The notes beneath the pieces were generated by a model, which searched no databases, was not told where the DNA came from, and saw nothing but the letters and a program-made list of their open reading frames with translations. From Terriglobia bacterium (GTDB lineage: Bacteria; Acidobacteriota; Terriglobia; Bryobacterales; Bryobacteraceae), in NCBI GenBank assembly GCA_021325235.1, contig JAJPHN010000049.1, positions 62,001 through 126,000 on the forward strand: DNA of 64,000 nt, given 5' to 3'. Of the stretch, positions 55,234 through 64,000 are shown piece by piece. A program made the translations under genes and the position numbers. Every line of letters starts with the position of its first letter. Position 1 is the first letter of the stretch.

Positions 55234-56709
55234 TCAGGCGAGCATGTCGCGGTTCACGTTGCCCGCGACATCGGTTAGCCGGAAGTGACGGCCCTGGAAT
55301 TTGTAGGTGAGCCGGGTGTGGTCAATACCCAGGCAGTTCAGCACGGTCGCCTGGACATCATGGATCGGCACGGGATCCTTGACAACGTTATAGGAGAAAT
55401 CGTCGGTCTCGCCGATGACGGCGCCGCGCTTGATGCCGCCGCCGGCAAACCACATGGTGAAGCAGCGGGGATGGTGGTCGCGGCCGTAATTGTCCTTCGT
55501 GAGATGGCCCTGGCAGTACACGGTTCGGCCGAATTCCCCGCCCCAGATGACGAGCGTGTCGTCGAGAAGCCCGCGCTGTTTGAGATCGGTGACGAGAGCA
55601 GCCGAGGCCTGGTCGGTGCCGCCGCATTGCAGTGCGAGGTCGCGGGGCAGGTCGTTGTGTTGATCCCAGCCGCGGTGGTAAAGCTGGATAAAACGCACGC
55701 CACGTTCCGCCAGCCGCCGCGCCATGAGGCAGTTCGCGGCATACGTGCCGGGCTTACGGGAATCGGGGCCGTAGAGCTCGAACGTGCTGGCGGGCTCCTT
55801 GGAGAGATCGGTCAGCTCCGGGATGGAGGATTGCATCCGATACGCCATCTCGTACTGCGAGATGCGGGTGGTGATTTCGGGATCCCCGTATTTCTGTTCG
55901 GTGATGTGGTTGAGTTCGGAGAGAGTATCGAGCATGGCGCGGCGCGTTTCGGCATCGACGCCTTCCGGATTCGCGAGGAAGAGCACGGGGTCGCCCGAGG
56001 CGCGGAAGCGCACGCCCTGATACTTCGAGGGCAGAAAGCCGCTGGACCAGAGGCGGGTAAATAGAGGCTGATCGCGGTTGAGCGCCTGCGCCTGTGAGAT
56101 GAGCACGACGAAGGCGGGCATGTTCTGGTTCTCGCTGCCGAGCCCGTACGTTACCCACGAACCCATGCTGGGGCGGCCGGGCTGCATGAAGCCGGTCTGG
56201 ATGAAGGTGATGGCGGGATCGTGGTTGATGGCGTCGGTGTTGACGGTCTTGACGACGGTGAGTTCGTCCACGATTTTCGCCGTGTGGGGCAGCAGCTCGC
56301 TGACCCAGAGGCCATTTTGCCCGGCCTGATGGAATTTGAAGATCGAGGGCGCCACCGGCAGCGAGTTTTGGCCCGAGGTCATGCCGGTGATGCGCTGACC
56401 TTGACGGACGGAGTCGGGCAGTTCGGTGCCGGAAAGCGCGGCGAGTTTCGGCTTGTAGTCGAAAAGGTCGATCTGCGAAGGCGCACCGGATTGGTGGAGA
56501 TAGATGACGCGCTTGGCTTTGGGAGCAAAGTGTGGCAGATCGGGCAGACCGCCAAATTTCGCGGCGCTTTCGAGCTTGGGTGCGGCTTCATCGGCGAAGA
56601 TTTCAGGATTCAACAGCGAGGCGAGAGCCATCACCCCGATGCCCTTGCTGGCGCGGCCGAACAGCTGACGGCGGGTGAGTTGGATTTGTTCTTCGAGGGC
56701 GGGATTCAT
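55234..56709 (-). CDS. DUF1501 domain protein (sulfatase-like fold)
   Basis: 491 residues. It starts with a twin-arginine-like [20 protein letters not shown] signal and then shows DUF1501 signatures: [105 protein letters not shown]. Members are secreted and share the alkaline-phosphatase/sulfatase fold; their activity is not established. It lies 11 bp after the DUF1549/DUF1553 gene and is surely co-transcribed. Confidence 0.93.
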   Translation of the reverse strand: MNPALEEQIQLTRRQLFGRASKGIGVMALASLLNPEIFADEAAPKLESAAKFGGLPDLPHFAPKAKRVIYLHQSGAPSQIDLFDYKPKLAALSGTELPDSVRQGQRITGMTSGQNSLPVAPSIFKFHQAGQNGLWVSELLPHTAKIVDELTVVKTVNTDAINHDPAITFIQTGFMQPGRPSMGSWVTYGLGSENQNMPAFVVLISQAQALNRDQPLFTRLWSSGFLPSKYQGVRFRASGDPVLFLANPEGVDAETRRAMLDTLSELNHITEQKYGDPEITTRISQYEMAYRMQSSIPELTDLSKEPASTFELYGPDSRKPGTYAANCLMARRLAERGVRFIQLYHRGWDQHNDLPRDLALQCGGTDQASAALVTDLKQRGLLDDTLVIWGGEFGRTVYCQGHLTKDNYGRDHHPRCFTMWFAGGGIKRGAVIGETDDFSYNVVKDPVPIHDVQATVLNCLGIDHTRLTYKFQGRHFRLTDVAGNVNRDMLA

Positions 56710-56720
56710 GATTCTGGGCT

Positions 56721-59700
56721 CTAGTTCTTGGTAATGGTTTCATCCATGTTCAGGATGGTGCTCGACACCATGGTCCAGGCGGCGAGCTCACTCGGATTGC
56801 GTTTCGGGTCCCGCTTCGATTCGCCCACTGCCAGCAGTTTTTCGGCGGCTTTGGGGTTGGAATCGTAGTGCGCCATTTCTTTCTTGTACAGACCATCCAG
56901 GATTTCGATTTCCTGGGCGGTTGGCTCGCGATCGGTCGCCAGCCGGAAGGCGTGCCGGATACGTGCTTCGGGAGTCGGCCCGGCTTCGCGGAGGTCGCGC
57001 TCGGCCAATGCACGAGCGGCTTCGACATAGGTGGGATCGTTCATCAGCACGAGCGCCTGTAGCGGCGTGTTAGTGACGCCGCGGCGGGCGGTGCACTTTT
57101 CGCGCGATGGTGCATCGAAGATATTCAGCGTGGGATACGGCACAGTGCGTTTCCAGAAGGTGTACAGGCTGCGGCGGTAGAGATCGGCGCCGTGGCTCTG
57201 GTCATACGTCTGAGCAGAAAAGCCGCCGCCGAAGGCCATCTCTTCCCAGAGGCCTTTCGGCTGATACGGCGAGACGCTCGGGCCGCCGATTTTTTCGTTG
57301 ATGAGACCGCTGACGGCGAGCGCATTGTCGCGGACCATTTCAGCATCCAGACGGAAACGAGGACCATGAGCGAGAAGCCGGTTCTCCGGATCCTTTTCGA
57401 GCAGCTCGGGCGTGACTTCCGAGCCCTGGCGATACGTGGCGGATGTAACGATCAGCCGCTGCATGGCTTTCACGTTCCAATGCTGGGCGACGAACTCAGT
57501 GGCGAGCCAGTCGAGTAGTTCCTGGTTGCTCGGCGGATCGCCCTGGGAGCCGAAATCTTCGCTGGTTTTGACGATCCCGAGGCCGAAATAGATCTGCCAG
57601 AAATGATTCACGGCTACGCGCGCGGTTAAGGGATTCGCCGGATCGACCAGCCATTTCGCGAGCGTCAGGCGATTGCGCGGCGCATCCTTGGGAAGCGGCG
57701 GCAGGATGGCGGGCGTATTTGGTTCGACCTTTTCGCCCTTGTTGCGATAATCGCCGCGAGCGAGGACGTAAGTTTCGCGCGGCTTCTCCATTTCGCGCAT
57801 CACCATGGTCGACGGGATTTCCTGATTGATCTCGTCGAGACCGCGCTCGAACTCCCGGTAATCGACACTCAGCTGCTGCTCGGCGGGATTGCCGCCTTCC
57901 TTGAGAAAATAAGCGCGGAGCCATCGCTTCTGCTCGGCGGTGCGCTTCTCTTCCGGAATGGCAAGGATATTCGAGAGCGGATGCAGCAGACCGAGCTGGT
58001 AGGCTTCGGTCGCGTACAGACGGCGATTGTAGAAACGCAGGTCGCCGAGAGAACCTTTGAACGGCGTACCCCAGTCTTTATTGCCGATCTGCAGATCGCC
58101 TTTGGCAAACGAGACAGCGCCGAGATGGTCCTCGCCGACGGTGGTCTTTACACTGCGGCCATCGATATAAATCTGTATTGCCTTGGCGCGGCCCGAGCCG
58201 TCATACGAGACAGCGACGTGGTTCCAGTGCTCGACCGGTTCGCCGTTATCATCTTCTTCAAAGCGAACGCCATCTTTGGATCTGACTTCGAGCAAGGAAT
58301 GGGAATCCGCACCGCGCATGCGTACGATGACGCTGCAACTGCCCCGCGAGCAGTAATCGAGGGCGATTTCGTAACCAGCGCTGTCTTTGGGCGACTTTTC
58401 GTAATGCTGGAGAATCGCCATGCCCGAAGGGCCGCCCGCACGCACCCAGAATGCGATGGTAAAGGGCCGGGCGGAGTCGAGCGCGCCGGTTTCGCCGAAG
58501 CTGATCTGCGCCTCCTGCATCAAGTCGATCGCTCGACCGTAACGGCCATCCACAAAAGCAGGCTTGCCGCTGAGGACTTTGCCGCTCTTTGCGGGATCGT
58601 CGAACTGGAACTCCGAGACGAGGCCGTCGGTGACATCCGGTGCTGCGAGTTGCCGCTGATGCTGTTCCCAATCCGTCTGCGCTGCGCGGATTTCAGCATC
58701 CTTCTTGTCAATCGCATCGATCAGGCGCGCTTTCATCTCGGCCTGCTCTTTGCTTGGCAATTGCAGGAAGGGAACGGCGTTGCCTTTCTTGCCGTCGAGG
58801 CCCTTTTCGGCAACGCTGTTAAAGAATGCGCCGAAGCTGTAGAAGTCTTTCTGCCGGAGCGGGTCGTATTTGTGATCGTGGCAACGCGCGCAGCCGAGGG
58901 TGATACCAAGCCAGGTGGTAGCGGTGGCTTCAATGCGGTCGACGATGTACTCGTTCTGGTATTCCTCGGGAATCGCGCCGCCCTCGAAATTGATCATGTG
59001 ATTGCGGTTGAAACCGGTGGCAATGATCTGCGATTCGGTGGGGTGCGGAAGAAGGTCGCCGGCCAATTGCTCGATGGTGAATTCATCGTACGGCAGGTTG
59101 GCGTTGAAGGCCCGGATCACCCAATCCCGCCACGGCCACATCTCGCGGGCGCTATCGATGTGATAGCCGTGGGTATCGGCATAGCGCGCGAAATCGAGCC
59201 ACTGCATCGCCATGCGTTCGCCATAGTGCGGCGAGGCGAGCAGGCGGTCGACAACTTTTTCGTAGGCGTTGAGCGATTTGTCTTTAAGGAAGGCGTCCAG
59301 TTCGGCGGGTGTGGGCGGAAGCCCCGTGAGATCAAAGGTCACCCGGCGCAGCAGTGTGACCTTGTCAGCCTCCGGTGTGGGTTTGAGACCTTCCTTCTGG
59401 AGCTTAGCCAGCACGAAGCGGTCGATCGGATTGCGCACCCACTTTTCATCTGCGACGGGCGGGAGTTCGGGGCGTTTGGGCGGAGTAAAGGACCAGTGTG
59501 TCTCCCATGTGGCGCCGCTATCGATCCAGTTCCTGATGGTTTCGATCTGAGCAGCGGTCAGTTTCCGGTTTGCATACGGCGGGGGCATGCGCAGCGCCGG
59601 ATTCGGATTGCTGATTTTCTGATACATCTTGCTCGCAGCCGAATTGCCGGGCACGATCACGCCGGGCTTGCCGAAGGCTCCATCCTTGGTGTCGAAATGC

Positions 59701-59861
59701 AGACCGGCCATGCGGTGTTTCTCATCGGGACCATGGCAGGTGAAGCAGTTATCGGAGAGTATGGGACGAATCTGGCGATCAAAATCGACTGTGGGCGCGG
59801 TCGCAGCTAACAGCGTAGAAACAGCGAACGGTAAACAAAGGAGGGCCGACAGGGCACGCAT
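56721..59861 (-). CDS. cytochrome-like DUF1549/DUF1553 protein with LamG domain
   Basis: 1046 residues. Signal peptide ([17 protein letters not shown]), then a planctomycete-type cytochrome C domain with heme motif [11 protein letters not shown] (about 38-48), DUF1549 ([20 protein letters not shown] through [16 protein letters not shown], with a second CxxCH), a LamG/concanavalin-like insert (about 430-640, [28 protein letters not shown]), and DUF1553 ([57 protein letters not shown]). Pairs with DUF1501 are typical in planctomycetes, verrucomicrobia and acidobacteria; the function is thought to be in polymer breakdown but is unproven. Confidence 0.94.
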   Translation of the reverse strand: MRALSALLCLPFAVSTLLAATAPTVDFDRQIRPILSDNCFTCHGPDEKHRMAGLHFDTKDGAFGKPGVIVPGNSAASKMYQKISNPNPALRMPPPYANRKLTAAQIETIRNWIDSGATWETHWSFTPPKRPELPPVADEKWVRNPIDRFVLAKLQKEGLKPTPEADKVTLLRRVTFDLTGLPPTPAELDAFLKDKSLNAYEKVVDRLLASPHYGERMAMQWLDFARYADTHGYHIDSAREMWPWRDWVIRAFNANLPYDEFTIEQLAGDLLPHPTESQIIATGFNRNHMINFEGGAIPEEYQNEYIVDRIEATATTWLGITLGCARCHDHKYDPLRQKDFYSFGAFFNSVAEKGLDGKKGNAVPFLQLPSKEQAEMKARLIDAIDKKDAEIRAAQTDWEQHQRQLAAPDVTDGLVSEFQFDDPAKSGKVLSGKPAFVDGRYGRAIDLMQEAQISFGETGALDSARPFTIAFWVRAGGPSGMAILQHYEKSPKDSAGYEIALDYCSRGSCSVIVRMRGADSHSLLEVRSKDGVRFEEDDNGEPVEHWNHVAVSYDGSGRAKAIQIYIDGRSVKTTVGEDHLGAVSFAKGDLQIGNKDWGTPFKGSLGDLRFYNRRLYATEAYQLGLLHPLSNILAIPEEKRTAEQKRWLRAYFLKEGGNPAEQQLSVDYREFERGLDEINQEIPSTMVMREMEKPRETYVLARGDYRNKGEKVEPNTPAILPPLPKDAPRNRLTLAKWLVDPANPLTARVAVNHFWQIYFGLGIVKTSEDFGSQGDPPSNQELLDWLATEFVAQHWNVKAMQRLIVTSATYRQGSEVTPELLEKDPENRLLAHGPRFRLDAEMVRDNALAVSGLINEKIGGPSVSPYQPKGLWEEMAFGGGFSAQTYDQSHGADLYRRSLYTFWKRTVPYPTLNIFDAPSREKCTARRGVTNTPLQALVLMNDPTYVEAARALAERDLREAGPTPEARIRHAFRLATDREPTAQEIEILDGLYKKEMAHYDSNPKAAEKLLAVGESKRDPKRNPSELAAWTMVSSTILNMDETITKN

Positions 59862-59941
59862 TGGGGGGCTAGCAGTTTATTTCATCATGTTTGAATCGCC
59901 GGTTTCAAGTCATCCAACCCGCGCGGTCTGAAAAGCCGAAA

Positions 59942-59963
59942 GGCGGGAGCCGAAACTCCCGCC
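59942..59963 (-). terminator. intrinsic terminator of the NHL/FG-GAP gene
   Basis: Read on the minus strand: GGCGGGAG, six-base loop, CTCCCGCC, followed by TTTCGGCTTTTC. The 8-bp GC-rich stem lies about 22 bases after the stop of the 59985-63095 gene. Confidence 0.75.
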
Positions 59964-59984
59964 GTCTGCAAGGTGGATTCCAGG

Positions 59985-62900
59985 TTAGTTCGCGGGCATC
60001 GCCATGGGTGTATCACCCGAGAGACCCCATTGATGGATGTAAGCGAAACCGGTGCTGGACGGGATGATGAACCAGTTGCCCCCGTTCGGACGCCAGACGG
60101 CGAAATCGGTCTTGCCGTCGCCGTCGTAGTCGCCCGGCACCGGAATATCGCCTTGCGCACCCCACTGGTGGATGTAAGCGAGACCCGTGCTGGAGGGGAT
60201 GATGAACCAGTTGCCGCCGTTTGGACGCCACACTGCGAAATCTGTCTTGCCGTCGCCATCGTAATCGCCCGCCACCGGAATATCGCCCTGCGCGCCCCAC
60301 TGATGAACGTAGGCGGCGCCGGTGCTGGACGGAATCACAAACCAAAGCCCTCCGTTCGGCTGCCAGACGGCGAAATCAGTCTTGCCGTCGCCATCGTAAT
60401 CGCCGGGTACCGGGATGTGGCCCGGAGCACCCCATTGATGCGCATAGGCGTAACCCGTGCTGCTGGGAATGACCCACCACGTACCGGTGGAGGGCCGCCA
60501 GACGGCGAAATCGGTTTTGCCGTCGCCATCGTAGTCGCCGGGCACCGGAATGTCTCCTGGAGCGCCCCACTGATGCACGTAGGGCTGACCGGTGCTGCTA
60601 GGAATCACATACCAATTGCCGTTTGAGGGACGCCAGACAGCGTAATCAGGTTTGCCGTCGCCGTCGAAATCGCCAACCACCGGTACGTCGCTGGATTGGC
60701 CCTGCTGGATGATGGATACGTTGCTCGGAGGAGGAAGCGCATACCAGGTTGCACTGGAAGAGCGCCACAGCAGCGGGAAGCTGAGCGCGGTGCCTTTGCC
60801 GGCGATATTAAGCGATTGTGTGCCAGCCGCATTGCTGGAGAGCGTAAGAGAGGCTGTTCTCAAACCGAAAGCTTTAGGCGCGAAGGTAAGTTTGATCGAG
60901 CAACTGGCGCCAGCCGCAACCGAGGCTCCGCAGCCGTTCGAGGCGACGTTGTAATCGCCGGCATTTGCACCCGCCACGGCCATACTGGCGATATTGAGAG
61001 GCGCCGAGCCGGTATTGGAAATCGTAATAGCGGCTCCGTTGCTGGCGCTGCCGACGGTTTGATTGGCAAACGTCAGTGCCGTGGTGCTTATGGAAATCTG
61101 GGGTGCTCCGCCGGTCCCGCTGAGCGATACCTGCGGCGAACTGGCCAGATTGTCTACCAGCGCGAGCGCAGCTGAACGCGAGCCGCTGCCCGACGGAGAA
61201 AATGCAATTGAAATCGTGCAGCTCGTGCCGGCTGACAGGGTAATACCGCAAGTAGTACCCGAGACTCGGAAGTCAGACGCATTCACGCCCTCCAGGCGGA
61301 TGCTGGAGATGAGCAGCGCGGCGGTTCCGGTGTTGCCGAGCGTGAGAGTCTGAGGTGTGCTCGCGCCGTTCAGTGTCTGCGGACCAAATGTCAGGCTCGC
61401 TGGGCTGATGGACAGCTGTGGCGCTGCGCCGCTTACGCCCGTTCCGGTTAGACCAATGGATTGTGTAGAGCCGGTCCGGTTGAGGTTGTTGTTGGTGAAG
61501 ACGGCGGTCCCGTTGATAACTCCGGCTGTCGAGGGTGCAAAGGCGAGCGTGAGGGCACAGCTTGTCCCGGCCTGGAGGACGGTTGATCCGGTGCAGCTTG
61601 CGCCCGCAATGCTCTGCTGCTGAAAATTGGCATTCACGTTCAGGCTGCTGAACGTTAGCGGCTGATTTCCAATATTCGCCAGGGTCACGGTCTGGCTCTG
61701 GCTGATTTCCTGAACGAGCGTGTTGGGGAAGCTGAGGGAGCCGAGGGCGACGATTCTGCGGACGATGCTATTGACCGAATCGGCTACGTACAGATTACCG
61801 GCGGTGTCGAGGACCAGTCCCTGCGGGCCATTCAGAGTGGTGCTGGTGGCCAGCATGTTATCGCCGATGTAGCCCGATGCGCCGTTTCCGGCAAGGACGG
61901 TGATGGCCTGCGTCTGCGCGTTCACCTGCCAAATCTGATTCTTGGCCTGGTCGGCGATATACACGTTCCCGGCGCTATCGACGCGAACGCCCATGGGATT
62001 GCCAGGCTGCGCGAGCAGGGTGACTTTCCCGGTACTGTCGATCTTTTCGACCGCGCCAGCAACTGAAAGATAGAGATTCCCGGCGGCATCGATGTCCAGG
62101 TTACGCGGATTGCTCAAACCTGCAACGACGGTCGTGATGATACCGGTCGTGGCGCTCACTTTGCGGATCAGGCCGTTATAGGAATCGACGATATAGAGGT
62201 TGCCCGCTCCGTCAAGGGCGACATCGGTCGGACCATTCAGGAGAGCATTAGTGGCGAGACCACCGTCGCCGATCCCGTTTGAACTGCTGCCGGGAGTGGA
62301 AGTGCCCGCCACGGTGGAGATAAGCCCGGAAGCAGCGGTTACTTTGCGGATACGATTGTTGCCTTGATCGGCGATAAAGAGATTACCGGCACCATCCACG
62401 CTGACTGCGACCGGATTGTTGAGGGTCGCGCTGGTGGCCAGGCCGCCATCGCCCGTTGCTCCGGGAACAGCCATGCGACCCGCCACGGTCGTGATGGTGC
62501 CGTTCGTGGCATTCACTTTTCGAATCACCTGATCCATAGAGTCAGCGATGTAGAGATTGCCGGCATTGTCGATCGCGAGTCCCTGCGGGTTGAAGAGCTG
62601 TCCCTGGGTCGCGAGGCCGCCATCGCCGTTCACATAGCTGCCGATTCCCATCACGCCCGGCTTGCCTGCGACCGTTGAGATCACGCCGGGGTACAGGACT
62701 GCCTGCGGGGCGAGCCCGGTCCCATAGAGTAGCGTCGTGGCAATCAGTTTTTGATTGACATCCTTCACCAGCAGGGCATTGCGGCGCAGGCCGGGCAAAG
62801 CGGGCAGAAAAGAAACTGTTGCCGAACAGGTCACCGTTCCGGAGCCACTGCACGAAACCGACTGCAGAGTGTAGTCGGTGCTGTATGCCAGGCTAAATCC

Positions 62901-63095
62901 CGGGGTAGCATAACCCGAGAAGCTGAAATTCATAACACTGGTTGCCGGATTGGATCCCAGCGCGACCTGGCCAAAACCCTGGCTGGTCGGAACCTGTACA
63001 GGCGTCTGGGCTTGTGCGCCTGCGATGCAGAGGAAAATTCCGGAGAAGACCGAAAAGACGACGGAAGCTGAAGATTTTGTGAAGGATTGCCGCAT
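59985..63095 (-). CDS. exported protein with NHL beta-propeller, ASPM/Hydin-like domains and FG-GAP repeats
   Basis: 1036 residues. Signal peptide (VVFSVFSGIFLCIAGAQAQ). Residues 40-125 are an ASPM-like sandwich; 130-450 are NHL-type propeller repeats (LFNPQGLAIDNAGNLYIAD, LNNPVAVSVDGAGNLFIADQ); 455-790 are three tandem choice-of-anchor-D (ASPM/SPD-2/Hydin) domains (ALSLSFTFGPQTL-like units, LNGASTPQTLTLGNTGTAA); the end (about 800-1025) has five FG-GAP units of 45 residues with calcium-binding DYDGDGKTD. Such proteins are surface or secreted adhesion or binding proteins. No enzymatic motif is seen. Confidence 0.9.
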   Translation of the reverse strand: MRQSFTKSSASVVFSVFSGIFLCIAGAQAQTPVQVPTSQGFGQVALGSNPATSVMNFSFSGYATPGFSLAYSTDYTLQSVSCSGSGTVTCSATVSFLPALPGLRRNALLVKDVNQKLIATTLLYGTGLAPQAVLYPGVISTVAGKPGVMGIGSYVNGDGGLATQGQLFNPQGLAIDNAGNLYIADSMDQVIRKVNATNGTITTVAGRMAVPGATGDGGLATSATLNNPVAVSVDGAGNLFIADQGNNRIRKVTAASGLISTVAGTSTPGSSSNGIGDGGLATNALLNGPTDVALDGAGNLYIVDSYNGLIRKVSATTGIITTVVAGLSNPRNLDIDAAGNLYLSVAGAVEKIDSTGKVTLLAQPGNPMGVRVDSAGNVYIADQAKNQIWQVNAQTQAITVLAGNGASGYIGDNMLATSTTLNGPQGLVLDTAGNLYVADSVNSIVRRIVALGSLSFPNTLVQEISQSQTVTLANIGNQPLTFSSLNVNANFQQQSIAGASCTGSTVLQAGTSCALTLAFAPSTAGVINGTAVFTNNNLNRTGSTQSIGLTGTGVSGAAPQLSISPASLTFGPQTLNGASTPQTLTLGNTGTAALLISSIRLEGVNASDFRVSGTTCGITLSAGTSCTISIAFSPSGSGSRSAALALVDNLASSPQVSLSGTGGAPQISISTTALTFANQTVGSASNGAAITISNTGSAPLNIASMAVAGANAGDYNVASNGCGASVAAGASCSIKLTFAPKAFGLRTASLTLSSNAAGTQSLNIAGKGTALSFPLLWRSSSATWYALPPPSNVSIIQQGQSSDVPVVGDFDGDGKPDYAVWRPSNGNWYVIPSSTGQPYVHQWGAPGDIPVPGDYDGDGKTDFAVWRPSTGTWWVIPSSTGYAYAHQWGAPGHIPVPGDYDGDGKTDFAVWQPNGGLWFVIPSSTGAAYVHQWGAQGDIPVAGDYDGDGKTDFAVWRPNGGNWFIIPSSTGLAYIHQWGAQGDIPVPGDYDGDGKTDFAVWRPNGGNWFIIPSSTGFAYIHQWGLSGDTPMAMPAN
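60015..60689. repeat. five tandem 135-bp repeats coding FG-GAP units
   Basis: Five units of exactly 135 bp (60015-60149, 60150-60284, 60285-60419, 60420-60554, 60555-60689). At protein level each runs DIPVPGDYDGDGKTDFAVW then RPNGGNWFIIPSSTG and HQWG. The two units nearest the gene's 3' end are almost identical, while the most N-terminal unit is the most divergent. Confidence 0.9.
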
Positions 63096-63232
63096 AAATT
63101 CTATCGATATCTGCGCGCCGCACCCGCCGAGCAGGCAGCGGCTACGAAGAGATCATCGGCATGTCAGGATTTTGACTTTATAGGCAGACGGCATGATCCA
63201 GCACTTTTTTTGAGGCGGCTTGGTAAATGTGA

Positions 63233-64000
63233 ATGGTGGCCGCGCCTGCAAAGCCCGTTCCTCGCGATCTGCTGTTTGCACTGGACACACCAGTCGCTGT
63301 ACCCATTAGCCCCGATGAGGCGTATATCCGCGGCTGGTTTATCCCTCCCGCTGGAATGGGTTGCGAGCTGGAGGTGCAGCTCGAGAACGAACGCATTCCG
63401 GTATTTACCGGCCTTCGGCGCCAGGACGTGGCCCGCCACTACGCAAACAATCCGGTTTTCAAATACTCCGGATTTGTAGCGCATCTGGCACGCCGCTCAA
63501 ATCCAGTAACAGCGAGACTCTTCGCGCGCGGCGAGCAATTTGAATTTGTGCTAGCCGAAGACATTGCGGTTCCCCCGGCAGCAGCGGAACCTGCTTCGGA
63601 GAATCCTCTAACTCTGCCTGATGATTCGCTTATTACCCTCCTTATTCCCATGCGCGGCGGGAGTATCTACCCGGTAACGCGCAGTGTCGAGTCGGTCCGG
63701 CGCCAATCCTATTCCCGCTGGCAAATTTGTCTCATCGGCCAAACACCCGATTCCTTTAAGGAGATACCGGAAATTTTTCGCTCCGAACCGCGAATCGCTT
63801 TCGGCGAAGAGGCTGCTCAGGCGAACGGGAAATTCATCTTATATATGGACGCGGGCGACGAGCTGGGACCGGGTGCTCTGGCTCAATACGTTTCCGCGCT
63901 CGAAGGTGGAGCGGACATCGTCTATTCCGACGAGTGTCAAATCGATGTGTATGGAGAGCGCGGGAGAATCTGGGCAAAGCCTGATTTTGATGCAGAAGCA
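63233..64000 (+). CDS. family-2 glycosyltransferase (N-terminal part; runs off the right edge)
   Basis: 256 residues from ATG 63233, open to the window end. The first 110 residues form an N-terminal domain with no known name (TPVAVPISPDEAYIRGWFIP). The GT-A core starts near 130: LITLLIPMRGGSIYPVTRSV, then ESVRRQSYSRWQICLIG, LYMDAGDELGPGALAQYV (the DxD-like region is MDAGD), DIVYSDECQIDVYGERG. Similar layouts are seen in multi-domain glycosyltransferases that build surface glycans. The acceptor is unknown. It is divergent from the 59985-63095 gene, with 137 bp between starts. Confidence 0.88.
   Translation, partial: MVAAPAKPVPRDLLFALDTPVAVPISPDEAYIRGWFIPPAGMGCELEVQLENERIPVFTGLRRQDVARHYANNPVFKYSGFVAHLARRSNPVTARLFARGEQFEFVLAEDIAVPPAAAEPASENPLTLPDDSLITLLIPMRGGSIYPVTRSVESVRRQSYSRWQICLIGQTPDSFKEIPEIFRSEPRIAFGEEAAQANGKFILYMDAGDELGPGALAQYVSALEGGADIVYSDECQIDVYGERGRIWAKPDFDAEA

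Noticed and set aside
57981-59810. Plus-strand frame of about 600 codons opposite the DUF1549/DUF1553 gene
   Set aside because: Antisense shadow; motifs such as CxxCH and LamG are only on the minus strand.
60015-60689. Regularly spaced repeats considered as a CRISPR array
   Set aside because: The units are 135 bp, fully coding and contiguous without spacers; they encode FG-GAP units.

Overview
The window is GC-rich, densely coding DNA that reads like an acidobacterium of the Solibacter/Bryobacter type. The indicators are three very long Oar-like TonB-dependent receptors with an N-terminal carboxypeptidase-regulatory domain (<1-910, 4796-8266, 32835-36095), a DUF1501 plus cytochrome-DUF1549/DUF1553 gene pair (55234-59861), an NHL/ASPM-like/FG-GAP exoprotein (59985-63095), a transmembrane regulator of a type I associate with acidobacteria (36217-37554), and a winged-helix/SUMF1/hydrolase fusion (52723-55230). 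The taxonomic call is inference from gene content; no rRNA or tRNA gene was seen.

Layout. 1-8.4 kb: receptor fragment, small secreted protein, gatB, a class-C-type serine hydrolase and a complete TonB receptor. 8.4-10.4 kb: a Lys/Arg-rich hypothetical protein translationally coupled to a TPR protein, and a small membrane protein. 10.6-15.3 kb: the conserved block rpmH-rnpA-yidD-yidC-jag-mnmE (no dnaA in the window); rnpA appears to start at CTG. 15.4-20.7 kb: a porin-like protein, then secA with a downstream membrane protein. 20.9-30.2 kb: sulfotransferase-like protein, YtkA-like protein, a phased heptamer inverted repeat, Ppx/GppA-HD phosphatase, MFS, zinc-ribbon/DUF4870 protein, HEAT-like secreted protein, msrA, UDP-sugar epimerase/decarboxylase, a membrane Fe-S oxidoreductase and a small acidic protein. 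30.4-44.95 kb: an accessory carbohydrate region with exported RraA-like and enolase-superfamily proteins, a TonB receptor divergent from a transmembrane regulator, alpha-galactosidase, LacI repressor, PhyH-type oxygenase, sugar-porter MFS, an (alpha/alpha)6 glycosidase, and a broken second lacI. 45-49.6 kb: uvrA, a CPBP protease and mtnA. 49.7-52.5 kb: an S53 peptidase and an HExxH protein. 52.7-63.1 kb: the fusion protein, the DUF1501/DUF1549 pair and the NHL/FG-GAP protein. 63.2 kb to the end: a truncated family-2 glycosyltransferase.

How it fits together. The 36-45 kb genes look like one sugar-scavenging module: receptor for uptake across the outer membrane, alpha-galactosidase and a second glycosidase for hydrolysis, an MFS symporter for inner-membrane uptake, and LacI control through a well-formed promoter/operator at 40673-40720. 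The housekeeping block at 10.6-15.3 kb and secA serve membrane-protein insertion and secretion, matching a genome rich in exported proteins. Several genes lack a Shine-Dalgarno sequence but have a -10-like hexamer 6-8 nt before the start codon, suggesting leaderless transcripts.

No gene-free stretch exceeds about 300 bases. The longest (44789-45059) holds the lacI remnant; 13731-13958 holds a degenerate copy of a dispersed repeat; 30183-30398 shows nothing recognisable.
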